A stretch of DNA of 64,000 nucleotides. Source: JANMDN01 sp031376285 (GTDB lineage Bacteria > Actinomycetota > Thermoleophilia > Miltoncostaeales > Miltoncostaeaceae). The translations under genes and the position numbers were made by a program. The DNA is taken from positions 1-64,000 of the forward strand of contig JANMDN010000046.1 of assembly GCA_031376285.1 (NCBI GenBank). Direction: 5' to 3'. This document shows positions 8,584 to 17,218 of the stretch, piece by piece. Below the pieces are notes generated by a model. The model searched no databases. It was given only the letters and a program-made list of their open reading frames with translations, and was not told where the DNA came from. Every line of letters begins with the position of its first letter. The stretch's first letter is position 1.

Positions 8584-8862
8584 GCCAGGCTCACGGGCGC
8601 CAAGATGTCGGCGGCGAATCTCTACAACACCGACCTGACCGGCGTAGACCTCACAGGGGTGCTTCTGTCGCGTCCAACCTGTGGTGGCATGCGGAATGGT
8701 GCAACCCTCACGGGCGCGGATGCCCGTAGGCGAATGACGAAGGCGCAACTTCTGATGGCAAGCTCGACAATGCCAACCTTAAAAGCGCGATCCTCTTACC
8801 GAAGCGCGATCCTCGTACCGGCGGACGTTTAGGGGGTGCGAGGCTGACCGGCGCAATCCACC
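8584..8862 (+). pseudogene. Broken pentapeptide-repeat gene
   Basis: The frame beginning LTGAKMSAANLYNTDLTGVD shows A(N/D)Lxx pentapeptide repeats, continuing to GATLTGAD. After about 8720 the repeat pattern moves to another frame (KLDNANLKSAIL, then GARLTGA near 8850). At least one frameshift therefore separates the halves, and no intact start is evident. Intact pentapeptide proteins form right-handed quadrilateral helices; this copy should be inactive. It fills most of the gap between the ATPase gene and the VapC gene. Confidence 0.65.
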
Positions 8863-8939
8863 GGCGCCCACTGTGACCACGTGATGTGTCCAAACGGGAC
8901 TATGGCCACGAGCGACTGCTGGTCACCGCGTCCAAGGCG

Positions 8940-9356
8940 TCACCCGATGAGCAGTGGCGCTTCTCCGATCCGGGCGAACATCCCTGTATCCAGCGTTGCG
9001 ATCCGTCCGTCGTTTCGTTCTGCGGTGAGCGCGAGCTGCGCGTCGGTCACTTGCCGGTGGCCTTGGATGTGGCCAGCGACTCGGGACAGCGCTGCGGCGT
9101 CGCAGTCGTCCGGCCAAAAGCTGTGGCGACCGATCTTCCGGATCCTCGAAAGCATCGTGATCGCCGAAGTCGCGTCGGTTGCTCGCCCAACCACCGCGGG
9201 GTTGAGGCACATCCGAACGAATCCGAACTCGGTTACGGAACACGTCGCCCAACCTTCGTCGGCGACGGAGTCGAACCACTGCGCCGCAGTCGTGTGGTGC
9301 ACGTGTGACGGCCATGCGACTGCGACGAGGACGTTGACATCCGGGAGAACGATCAA
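8940..9356 (-). CDS. vapC: PIN-domain toxin ribonuclease VapC
   Basis: A 138-residue PIN RNase beginning MIVLPDVNVLVAVAW, where the first catalytic Asp is in LPDVNVL. Other acidic residues lie in VTEFGF, in TDAQLALTA and near GRIATLDTGMF. This resembles the subfamily with DVNVLVALAWP and a late LTDAYLLALA motif, usually annotated TA-system VapC. The start overlaps the antitoxin stop (ATGA at 9356-9353). It should be neutralised by the protein at 9353-9577. Confidence 0.9.
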   Translation of the reverse strand: MIVLPDVNVLVAVAWPSHVHHTTAAQWFDSVADEGWATCSVTEFGFVRMCLNPAVVGRATDATSAITMLSRIRKIGRHSFWPDDCDAAALSRVAGHIQGHRQVTDAQLALTAERNDGRIATLDTGMFARIGEAPLLIG

Positions 9357-9577
9357 TCGTCGTTCATGCCGGCTCGAACCATCTCATTGGTGATGGCGAC
9401 TGCGTCGGCAGTGATCTCGAAGACCGGCAATCTGCCGACCGTCGTGATCGTCAGTGGACGGGACAGGGCCTCTCGCGCGAGCGTTGAGATCGCGCGCCCG
9501 ATGCTGATCCGATCCCGGGCTGCGATCGCCCGAGCCGCTTGCAACACGTCGTCTTCGATGTCGACTGTGGTTCGCAC
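9353..9577 (-). CDS. vapB: Ribbon-helix-helix antitoxin VapB
   Basis: A 74-residue antitoxin with the RHH start MRTTVDIEDDVLQAARAIA and a C-terminal toxin-binding tail ending AGMNDD. GTG at 9577 is the start. A TATGAT hexamer lies 6 nt upstream on the minus strand, so the mRNA is probably leaderless and no ribosome-binding site is needed. It is translationally coupled to VapC by ATGA. Confidence 0.9.
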   Translation of the reverse strand: MRTTVDIEDDVLQAARAIAARDRISIGRAISTLAREALSRPLTITTVGRLPVFEITADAVAITNEMVRAGMNDD

Positions 9578-9583
9578 ACGGGC

Positions 9584-9589
9584 ATCATA
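9584..9589 (-). promoter_or_regulatory. -10 box of the vapBC pair (leaderless)
   Basis: TATGAT on the minus strand is followed by six bases (GCCCGT) and the GTG of vapB, so transcription should begin at or next to the start codon. The local sequence GATGATATGATG is repetitive and could also serve the antitoxin as operator. Confidence 0.6.
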
Positions 9590-9826
9590 TCATCAGAACA
9601 CGAGATGTCGTCGCACTCCTGACGAGCGGTACCCCCGGGAATCAGGACCGACGTCATCGGGATCTTCCCGAACCGACCCGCGGTGATCGGCAGTTGACCC
9701 CGCGCGATGGCCCGGATGGGCCACCACGAGCCGAATCCGAACTACTCATATGGGAGTGCTGTTTGTCAAGTAGGCAGCGCTCGTAGTCCCGTTTTGCGGG
9801 GGTTTTTTGGTGTTCGTGGTTGGGGT

Positions 9827-10018
9827 GGTCTGGTGAGCGCGTCGGGAAGTTGATGCGACGCGCGGTCAGACTGATATGCGCGGGTTGGGTACCGCATGAC
9901 CGTGTGGGCGTCGGGAGCGGGCCGCTGGTCTAGGAGCGAGCGTCGCCACCGTTGGGGATGGCTGCTCATAGTAGTTCCGCGGGTTACTCCTCGCGCGTCC
10001 CGACGCGCTCACCACACC
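9827..10018. ncRNA. Structured non-coding region downstream of the IS110 transposase
   Basis: Long inverted arms lie at 9827-9847 and 9998-10018 (21 bp, one mismatch, core GGTGAGCGCGTCGGGA). They enclose about 150 nt that include a nested 8-bp stem (GCGCGTCG / CGACGCGC, about 9838-9864). No credible coding frame covers it. IS1111-type members of the IS110 family encode a bridge RNA in this 3' position, so that is one candidate role. A short CCCG-TTTTG-CGGG hairpin with six T lies just left at about 9788-9808. Confidence 0.45.
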
Positions 10019-10071
10019 CTCCTTTGTGTGCCGTGTGGAGCGGACGGTTAGGTGTCGAGGATGGCGAGGCT

Positions 10072-11124
10072 TCAGCACCATCCAGCGAGTTCGCGGGCGA
10101 CTGCGACGGCACTCACGGTTGTGCGTTTGTCTCGATGATCGAGGTTTTGCCAGCGGCGGTGAAGACGCTGGTTAGCTGCCTCGGCTCGTTCTCGGACGTG
10201 GGCGGGTTGGGCCTCACGGCGGCGCAAGAGCTCACGGCTTGGCCGGTACGGGCGACGGTGGTGCCAAGCCGCCTCGACAAGCAGACGCCGCGCGTGGGTG
10301 TTCCCGGTCTTTGTGATCGACCCTTGGCGGCGTTTGGACCCGGTGGAATGCTCTGAGGGCACAAGTCCGAGGTAGGACCCGATCGTGTTCCCGGTAAACC
10401 GGTGCCAGTCACCGATCTCCACAGCGAGGCCGAACGCGGTCAACGTCCCGACGCCACGCAAACACGAAAGTCGCCCGACTACACCGGCCCACGCGGACTC
10501 AGCCGCGATCTCCAATATCGCGGCGTCAAGGCGGTCCCTACGCGCCAAAACACTGATCACCGCCCCGTACGCGTCATCAAACGCGATCGCCGTGCCCCGG
10601 TGGGTCAACACCAGGGAACGCAACCAAACCTCGTGAGCTTGCGTCCAGGCGTTTGCCTCGTAAACGAGGCCCTGGCGTAGCAACAGCTTCGACAACCGGT
10701 GCCGGGCCCGCATCAGATCACCGCGGGCATCCTCACGAGCACGAACAACATCTCGTGCCGCCTCCTCGGCCTCACTCGGGACCCTGACCGCGACAAGATC
10801 CCCCATCCGCAGAAGCCGCGCGAGGCGAATCGCGTCACGACGATCAGTCTTTACCCGGTCCCCTGGTGGCCGCTCAAGTTTGCTCGGCGCGGCGACCACG
10901 CAACCGATCCCAACACGCGCAAACGCCCGCGCGAGGCCGAACCCGGTCGGCCCAGCCTCATACGCAACGCGAACCGGGCCCGCAAGACCCACGACCCAGT
11001 CCACGACCTGCCCGACCCCGCCAGGCAGGCGCTCAGAGCGCACCTCCCCACTGACCGCGTCAAGTACCCCCGCCACGACACTCCGGGCGTGCACATCAAG
11101 CCCAACAAACATACGATCCGACAT
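10072..11124 (-). CDS. IS110-family transposase (DEDD recombinase)
   Basis: A 350-residue transposase. The N-terminal DEDD RuvC-like domain begins FVGLDVHARSVVAGVLD, has the Glu in VAYEAGPTG and the family motif KTDRRDAIRLARLL. The C-terminal Transposase_20 domain has LRGVGTLTAFGLAVEIGD and the serine region SYLGLVPSEHSTGSKRRQGSITKTGN, where the recombinase serine lies. Length and both domains look complete, so the protein may be active. ATG 11124 follows a GGGAGG on the 3' side of a leader stem. Family members are guided by an element-encoded bridge RNA. Confidence 0.92.
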   Translation of the reverse strand: MSDRMFVGLDVHARSVVAGVLDAVSGEVRSERLPGGVGQVVDWVVGLAGPVRVAYEAGPTGFGLARAFARVGIGCVVAAPSKLERPPGDRVKTDRRDAIRLARLLRMGDLVAVRVPSEAEEAARDVVRAREDARGDLMRARHRLSKLLLRQGLVYEANAWTQAHEVWLRSLVLTHRGTAIAFDDAYGAVISVLARRDRLDAAILEIAAESAWAGVVGRLSCLRGVGTLTAFGLAVEIGDWHRFTGNTIGSYLGLVPSEHSTGSKRRQGSITKTGNTHARRLLVEAAWHHRRPYRPSRELLRRREAQPAHVRERAEAANQRLHRRWQNLDHRDKRTTVSAVAVARELAGWC

Positions 11125-11208
11125 CCGGCGCCTCCCGTAATTGCGGCTCTACCACCGCGATCCTCGATCACAGTGGCAACCCGCGCCAACTTACGAGCGA
11201 GGCGCCGG
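11125..11208 (-). ncRNA. Structured leader of the IS110 transposase, candidate bridge RNA
   Basis: Perfect 10-base arms CCGGCGCCTC (11125-11134) and GAGGCGCCGG (11199-11208) close a loop of 64 nt. The 3' arm abuts the transposase ATG and contains its ribosome-binding sequence. In IS110-group elements the bridge RNA is made from this 5' position, so this hairpin is a candidate, probably extending right towards 11290. It could instead act only as a translational control hairpin. Confidence 0.45.
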
Positions 11209-11286
11209 GCACCCCATACGGTCTTGGAGATCGTTCCGGGCGGGTCACCACGGATGATCCCCCCTTGGCCGAGTCGACGAATATCG

Positions 11287-14246
11287 TCAAGCAACCTTCC
11301 CCGCTGGGAGCGCCCATGCGCGAAGACGACCGATCCGCTGGGCATGACGCCGGGCCCGGGCGCGAACTTGATGCTCCGGCTTCTTGGGTGGCGCGCCTCG
11401 GTACGGTGCTTTCTTCGGCGTTGCGGTAGCGGCGGGGCGGGTGCGCTCGAACGGGCACTGCCCGGCCTGTACTTCGATGCCGATGCTGAGGTTCCCGGTC
11501 GTGAGCGCGGTCGGGTTGAGGATGACCGAGCCCTCGTCGGTCGAGGTGAGCGTCGGGATATTCACGCACGCCGGGAGACCGAGCCCGGAGCCGGTCAAGC
11601 CCGTGCCGGTTGGGTGCTCGACCGTCAGGTTTCCGCCGCCGTTGAGTGTCGATGCGGATTGGGTGACGCGGAGGTTGTCGCCGGAGTTCCCAGAGAATGT
11701 GTAGGTGGCGTTCTGGCCTGGAGTAGTGAACGGAACAACCGTGGGCGTGGCGCCGACGGTCAGATTCCCGGTGAGATCGGTGACGTTGTAGACCTGCAAG
11801 TTCACGGTACCGGTCAAATCCGAGACCGGATCAAGGACGAGGGTGTAGGTCCCAGCGGCAGTCAGCGTGACCGTGTCGATGATCGAGTTCGGACTCTGCG
11901 ACAGCAAGATCGACGCAACGGTTCCTCCTGGGCCCGACAGGTTGAACTCGGTTTGACTGAAACCACCGTAGGTGCCTGAGAGTGACCCGATCGCGGTGAC
12001 GCTGACGCGCTGACCGACCGTCCCGGTGAACGTGTACGAGGCGTTCTGCCCCGGTATCGCGATCACGCTCGCCACCGCGGTCCCGCCCGGCGTGATCGGG
12101 CCAACCAAGTCCGTCACCGTCCAAACACGCACCCGGACCGACCCGACCTCGGCATCTGCCGGGTCGATGAACAGGGTGTAGGTCCCCGACGTCGTCAACG
12201 AGACCGGCTCGATGAACGGTGGCACGATGGCAGGAAGTCCGTTCGTGCCGAGGAGTTTCGCGCCGGTCGGGTCGAAGATGTTCACGCGGGCAGACGTCAA
12301 CCCGGAGGGCTGGTCGAGCATGAGGCTCACTCGTTGGCCAGGCACCCCGAAAACGACAGAGCGATGTTCTGACCCGGGACCGTGTTCGAGGTGGTCGTAG
12401 GCGTGCCATCGGTCGCGATCGTCCCCGTCGTGTCGGCAGGCACACCGAAGAGCTGAACGGTCGTGCTCGCGAGGCTCTCCGCCGAGGCGCTCACCAGGAT
12501 CGTGTAGGTCCCCGTCTGGGGGAGTGTGAACGGCTCGATGAAGTTCGCCCCCGAGGTCAACAGGACGCTGCTGGTGGGGGTCTTGATCGTCATCAATCCG
12601 AGCTGACCCGAGATCGGCGTGTTCTTCAACGAAACCTTCTGCCCCTGCGTGCCGGAGAACGTAACCAGAGCCTTCTGCCCCGGCGCGGTCGTAGAAACGG
12701 TCACGCCAGCGCCACCGATGGTCGCCTGGGCACTGATATCGGCCGGGACGTCATAGACCGTAAACGTCTGCGAACCGGTCGCAGGGGTGTTCGCGTAAAG
12801 GTAGAGGGCGTACGTGCCGGTGATTGGGATGTCGAGGGTGTCGATGAACCCGCCGCCACCGGATTGCATCGTCGCGCGGAGGAACGACCCGCCGACCCAA
12901 TCACCATTCGGGTCAATCAGACTTGTCTGCGCAAAGGGCCCCGCGGTCGCCTTGATCGCGACCCGCTTACCCTTCGTCGCCGAGAAAATCACGAGCCCAA
13001 ATTTCCCGGCGTTCGCTGCGCTCTGGGTCGCCAGGATCGACCCACCAAGCGCAACTCGCCCGGTGTAGCCCATGTTCGCCGCCGTCCAGCCCGTCGGCAC
13101 CACCTGCGGGTTGTCATACGGTGTGAGGTAGAGGTCAGCTGAAGCGACCACCCGGCCGCCAGGCGTTGCGACGGCGACCGGACCAGACCCAGTCCCCGGA
13201 GGGATCTTCACCGTGAGCAGGGTCGCCGTCGCCGCGGTGACCTGCGCAAACGTGCCGTTCACCGTGACGTTGTTGTTGGTCGGGGTCGTCTCAAACCTTG
13301 TGCCGGTGATCGTGAACGTCTGGTCGGCGTCACCCTTTGCGACCGATACCGCTGAGATCGTCGGCGTCGTCGCCCCAACTGTGAACGAACCGATGCTCGT
13401 CGCCGTCGTCCCAGACGTCGTGACCGAAATCGTCCCCGTCGCAGCGGTCGGCGGAACCGTCACCGTCAGCTTCGACCGCGTCGCGGCCGTCACCGTGGCG
13501 GTCACCGTCCCGAACTTCACGACGTTCGACGCTGGCGTCGCGGAAAACCCCGTCCCGTAGACGGTCACCGTGTCACCGACGACACCTCTCTTCGGGCTGA
13601 ACTCTTTGAGCGTCACCGCATACGAACTCGCCCGACCAATCGACAACAGGTTGCCGGCCGGGTCGTAGCTGTAGCTCCCGGTATCACCATCCGGGTCGAT
13701 CACGCTCGAGAGGCGACCAAGATCGTCGTGGAGGTAGGTGATCGGCGACGACGGACCCGGCGCAGAACGCTGCCCCAACCAACCGCGCGACGTCACCCCG
13801 ACCTGATCGTGGAAGACCTTCTTCTGGCCGGTCTGCGTTCCCGCGTAGTTGTCGACCCCGAACCGCAAGTACCGCGGATTCGTGCTCGTGGCCCCGGTCA
13901 ACCCCGTCAGGGTGATCCTGTCGACACCGTTGACACGCACGACGACCGAATCGTTCCTGAGCATCGACAGCTCGACCCGGGTCTTGGTCGTCCCATCATT
14001 CGGAACAACAACCGTCGTCGATTGCGAGATCGCCGTCGATCGAAGCGCCCCAGCAGGACTCGAAAAGAACAGCGTCCGAGACGAGTTCAAATACAGCTCA
14101 CCAATGAGCGCGTCGCTTGTCGACCGGACATGAAACACCGAGATGTTCGCGTTGTTGGTCTGCGCTGAGGGAAGACGCAGGCTCGTACGCGCGTAGACGC
14201 GACCAAGTAGTCGCAGAAACCACGCTATAGTAGTCGCAAAAACCAC
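11287..14246 (-). pseudogene. Truncated, frameshifted RHS/TIG/PPC-repeat surface protein gene
   Basis: The upstream frame (14246-12327) starts inside a laminin-G-like domain without a signal peptide. It continues through an RHS motif (YLHDDLGRLSSVIDPDGDTG, then YSYDPAGNLL), two TIG/IPT domains (GDTVTVYGTGFSA; DQTFTITGTRF) and PPC-like repeats of about 95 residues marked by PGQ...FSG and GTYTL. At 12345-12348 a run of four C (G on minus) breaks the frame. Adding one base rejoins it to the frame 12345-11287, which carries three more repeats and then an Arg-rich tail. The 5' end is missing, and the 3' end degenerates beside the IS110 element. Confidence 0.7.
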
Positions 14247-14249
14247 GCC
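14206..14249 (+). repeat. Two tandem 23-bp-spaced repeats upstream of the second AAA_14 gene
   Basis: Copies at 14206-14226 and 14229-14249 share 19 of 21 positions (core AGTAGTCGCA and AAACCACGC). They lie 65 bp before the AAA_14 start. TATAGT sits at the junction and could be a -10. The arrangement parallels the repeats before the first AAA_14 gene, though the sequence differs. Confidence 0.65.
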
Positions 14250-14314
14250 AGTCGCATGGCGGAATTCAGGCTTCGCGTCTGTTTCGCCGACTCCAAGACC
14301 CTTTCGAGGTCACT

Positions 14315-15580
14315 TTGTCTGATCACGTCCTCATCCCTCGTCGCGGCGAATCAGCAGTTCGCAGGTCGATCGGTGACACGCGCGTCACCCTGATTGTCGG
14401 GGCACGCCAGGTAGGAAAGAGCACGCTGGCGCGCCTCGTCGCAACGTCCCGTCCCAACGCCGTTGAGCGACGGCTCGATGAACCGGCGGTGCTCCAGGCC
14501 GCTCGCGCAGATCCGCTCGGCTTCGCTCGCCATGACGGTTTGATGGTGATCGACGAAGTCCAGCGGGCACCGGAACTCCTACTCGCCATCAAGAGCATCG
14601 TGGACCTGGATTCCCGACCCGGTCAATTCCTACTCACCGGGTCGGCCAACGTCCAGGGAATGTCGCAGGTGGCTGACGCGCTTCCCGGCCGAATCGAGAC
14701 CATTGAGCTCAGCCCGCTCTCCCAAGGTGAGATCCAACGAACCCCTGACGAGTTCCTGACCGCGCTCTTTACGCAAGGCGTTGGCGCGCTCCAAGGCTAC
14801 GGCACCGACCTGTCGCGATCCGACTACGTGAGGCGCGCAATCGCAGGCGGCATGCCCGGTTTCATCAATCTCGAACCAGATCGGCGCTCTCGACTCCTCG
14901 GACAGTACCTCCGGGGAATTGTCGATCGCGAGGTCCGTGCCTTGAGCCGTATTCGAAGGCCGGTCGACCTACGTAGGTTGATCGCGCTGCTTGGAGCGAT
15001 TCATGCGCAGCCACTGGTCGTCGAGCGCTTGGCGCGCGATGCCGGCCTTAAGGCGACGACGGTCGCTGAGCACGTCCACCTTCTTGAGATGCTGTACCTC
15101 CTGCGGCGAGTACCAGCCTGGTCGAGCAACCTGACAAGACAGGCGACGGCAAAGCCGAAGGTCGTTTTTACCGACAGCGGTATCGCAGCGTCGCTCATCG
15201 GCGAGAGTCCGACTCAGCTTCTTGAGCCGGGGGGGCGTGCCGGCAGCCTCATCGAGGGCTTCGTCCTTGGCGAGCTTCAGCGCCAGATCACAAACGCAGG
15301 GCTACCGATGCGCCTCTGGCACTACCGCACGCGCGGTGGCGTCGAGGTCGACGCCGTGGTCGAGCACGAACGGGACGGCCGGATTCTCGGAATCAAGGTC
15401 AAGTCCGGCGAAACCGCACAGCCAGCAGACGCTCGGCACCTGCGCCACCTCGCAGAGAAGGTCGGCGACCGTTTCGTCGGGGGTTTGATTCTTACCGCAC
15501 AGCGAGAGGCGCTCCCGCTCGGGCACGACATCTGGACCGCCCCAATCGCTGCGCTCTGGGACACACCCGAAACCCGGTGA
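14315..15580 (+). CDS. AAA_14 ATPase with DUF4143, altered nuclease-like motif
   Basis: A 421-residue homologue of the ATPase at 7157. Walker A is GARQVGKST, Walker B is LMVIDEVQR, followed by QFLLTGSANVQ and RIETIELSPLSQGE. The C-terminal DUF4143 retains Asp in GVEVDAVVE, but the expected Glu-Val-Lys is Lys-Val-Lys (ILGIKVKSG), so the PD-(D/E)xK-like site is probably dead. The start is TTG 14315 with GAGG at 14306-14309; no better start precedes Walker A. Two tandem repeats lie upstream. The gene stands alone. Confidence 0.85.
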   Translation: MSDHVLIPRRGESAVRRSIGDTRVTLIVGARQVGKSTLARLVATSRPNAVERRLDEPAVLQAARADPLGFARHDGLMVIDEVQRAPELLLAIKSIVDLDSRPGQFLLTGSANVQGMSQVADALPGRIETIELSPLSQGEIQRTPDEFLTALFTQGVGALQGYGTDLSRSDYVRRAIAGGMPGFINLEPDRRSRLLGQYLRGIVDREVRALSRIRRPVDLRRLIALLGAIHAQPLVVERLARDAGLKATTVAEHVHLLEMLYLLRRVPAWSSNLTRQATAKPKVVFTDSGIAASLIGESPTQLLEPGGRAGSLIEGFVLGELQRQITNAGLPMRLWHYRTRGGVEVDAVVEHERDGRILGIKVKSGETAQPADARHLRHLAEKVGDRFVGGLILTAQREALPLGHDIWTAPIAALWDTPETR

Positions 15581-15669
15581 CGTGCACCAAGCGGGCTTGT
15601 TTCTCGGAGGCCTTCCGTGGAACTGCCGCACCCTCTCCCGTGGATCTGCCGCAGTTTTGGGGCGGCCCT

Positions 15670-16362
15670 TCAGCCGCGTCGACCCGTGATGACGAGCGCG
15701 CTCCCGAGCGCCGGACGCTGCGTCCGGACGCCCGTCAGCCCCGCTGCGCGGTGGGCTTCGAGGAGCTTCGCCAGAGGAAGGCGCCGATAAAAGTCCGGGA
15801 TGCTCCGATGGAGAAACCTGGCCGCCCCAGCCCACTCTGGCGACACCGCGCGGCCGACCAGCGGCAAGGCCCACCGCGTGTGCGCCCACCAGCCCCAGCG
15901 AAGTGGTCCGCGCGGCGGGAGCCCGAACTCCAAGCTCGCAAACGTTCCGCCCGGACGGATCACCCGCACGAGTTCCCGAAGTGTCGCGAGCGGATCATCG
16001 ACGTAGCGAAGCAGGTAGGTCACCGTCAGATGATCAAACGTCGCGTCCTCGAACGGGAGCTGTTCCGCACTCCCAACGACATAGGTGACCTCCCCGCCAC
16101 GACTCCGCGCCACGTCGAGCATCTCGGCGCTCTGGTCGATCCCCGTGACCCTGCAGCCGTGGCGCTCCACAAGCGCCCTCGCGACAAGGCCTGTCCCGGT
16201 CGCCACATCAAGGACCGACTCCGATGGTCGGGCGGGCACAGCAGCCACGAGCCGTCGTCGCCACCCGGCCTCAAGGCCGAGGCTCAGCAGCGCACCCGCC
16301 CGGTCGTAGCTCGACGCAAGCGGCGCAAACAGCGCCTTCGCGTGCGTCGGTCGGTCGCTCAG
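15670..16362 (-). CDS. UbiE/MenG-like SAM methyltransferase with a CTG start
   Basis: A 230-residue class I methyltransferase. Motif I is VLDVATGTG, followed by VTGIDQSAEMLDVA, AEQLPFEDATFD and VIRPGGTFASLEFG. The conserved N-terminus of this family (LFAPLASSYDRAGALLSLGL, then WRRRLV) lies upstream of the first ATG/GTG/TTG (GTG 16248). The frame is open through to CTG 16362, which overlaps the thioredoxin stop (CTGA). I therefore use CTG, with translation coupled to the upstream gene. The family methylates quinones or related lipids; the substrate is not known here. Confidence 0.82.
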   Translation of the reverse strand: MSDRPTHAKALFAPLASSYDRAGALLSLGLEAGWRRRLVAAVPARPSESVLDVATGTGLVARALVERHGCRVTGIDQSAEMLDVARSRGGEVTYVVGSAEQLPFEDATFDHLTVTYLLRYVDDPLATLRELVRVIRPGGTFASLEFGLPPRGPLRWGWWAHTRWALPLVGRAVSPEWAGAARFLHRSIPDFYRRLPLAKLLEAHRAAGLTGVRTQRPALGSALVITGRRG

Positions 16363-17096
16363 TAGAGCGCCCGCGCCAGCCGACGGCGGAACTTGTTCGT
16401 CAGCGGGTGTTGGTCGCCGAGCTCGGCAAATGTGCCGACCATCGCGCGCTGAAGTGCCTGACGGGTCGGGGCGTCTGCCGTGGGGATCGCGTCCAGGAAC
16501 GAGGTGAGCGCTGAGTCCAGGTCGGCCCGCTCGAACGCCGCAAGGCCCGCCGCGATGTCTGGCCCCGGTGCCGTTCGGAGTTCGATCCGGGCGATCATCC
16601 CGTCGGCTCGCTTGTCGTGGGTCACGGGCCGCAACACCGGCACAACCTCGTCGACGCGGCCATCGTCGGTCAGAATTCGGGCAAGGCGAAGCCGGGCTTC
16701 GACGTGGCCGGAGTCGGCCTCGATCGCCGCGCGTAGCGACGCCTCGTCTCCGAGATCAGCGAGGCGATCAGCAGCCGAGGGCACGAGCCGGGCGAGGAAC
16801 CGTTCGATCACGTCAAGCGGCTGCAGGCCGGTGAACTCGTCGACGATCGCCCCCGCCCGGAACGCCTTGACCGTCGGGATGCTCGAAACACCGTAGGCCG
16901 TCGCAAGGCCGGGGTTCGCGTCGATGTCGACCTTTGCGAGCAGGATTTCCCCATCGTGGGCCGCCATGGATCGCTCGATCAAGGGCGCGAGCTGGCGACA
17001 GGGCTGGCACCACGCAGCCCAGAAGTCGACCACCACGGGCAGCTCCCGTGACCGCTCGACCACCTCGAGTGCGAAGGTTGCCTCAGATACGTCCAC
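16359..17096 (-). CDS. Thioredoxin with TPR domain (CnoX/YbbN-like)
   Basis: A 245-residue protein. The thioredoxin domain (about 1-110) has the active site WCQPC (Cys30, Cys33; Gln replaces the usual Gly) and cis-Pro in SSIPTVKAF. Residues 110-245 are helical repeats typical of YbbN/CnoX, a redox-linked holdase for unfolded proteins. GTG 17096 has GGAGA 8 nt upstream. The methyltransferase starts at its stop codon, forming a two-gene operon. It is divergent from ettA. Confidence 0.88.
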   Translation of the reverse strand: MDVSEATFALEVVERSRELPVVVDFWAAWCQPCRQLAPLIERSMAAHDGEILLAKVDIDANPGLATAYGVSSIPTVKAFRAGAIVDEFTGLQPLDVIERFLARLVPSAADRLADLGDEASLRAAIEADSGHVEARLRLARILTDDGRVDEVVPVLRPVTHDKRADGMIARIELRTAPGPDIAAGLAAFERADLDSALTSFLDAIPTADAPTRQALQRAMVGTFAELGDQHPLTNKFRRRLARALY

Positions 17097-17218
17097 TGCC
17101 AGGTCTCCAGTCCGCGATGGTTACCGTTCCAAGATACCGGGGATCGCCTCACGCGGGCGGCAACCCGTCGGATACCCTCACGCCCGCCGAACCACCCTCG
17201 ACGACCGGAGCACCGCGC

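Larger units (their letters stand above)
9770..11290 (-). mobile_element. IS110-family insertion sequence, boundaries approximate
   Basis: One transposase gene (10072-11124, minus) is flanked by about 300 bp (left) and 160 bp (right) of structured non-coding DNA. IS110 elements lack long terminal inverted repeats and usually make no target duplication, so the ends cannot be fixed from one copy. The right side abuts a broken RHS-like gene, which may have been hit by the insertion. The left side abuts the vapBC pair. Confidence 0.55.

Noticed and set aside
9785..9810. CCCG-TTTTG-CGGGG hairpin with six T as a strong terminator
   Set aside because: The stem is only 4-5 bp and no plus-strand gene ends nearby. 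I mention it only within the IS110 flank.
10699..11979. A 426-codon plus-strand frame opposite the IS110 transposase
   Set aside because: It spans the transposase, its leader and part of the RHS pseudogene, with no recognisable motif. The minus strand explains the conserved sequence.
13213..13560. Plus-strand Val/Thr-rich frame within the RHS-like gene
   Set aside because: It is the mirror of TIG-domain codons on the minus strand, and its composition follows from that.
16934..17218. N-terminal extension of EttA by 95 codons
   Set aside because: It overlaps the divergent thioredoxin gene and is Arg-rich and unlike the family, which starts at 17219 after a good ribosome-binding site.
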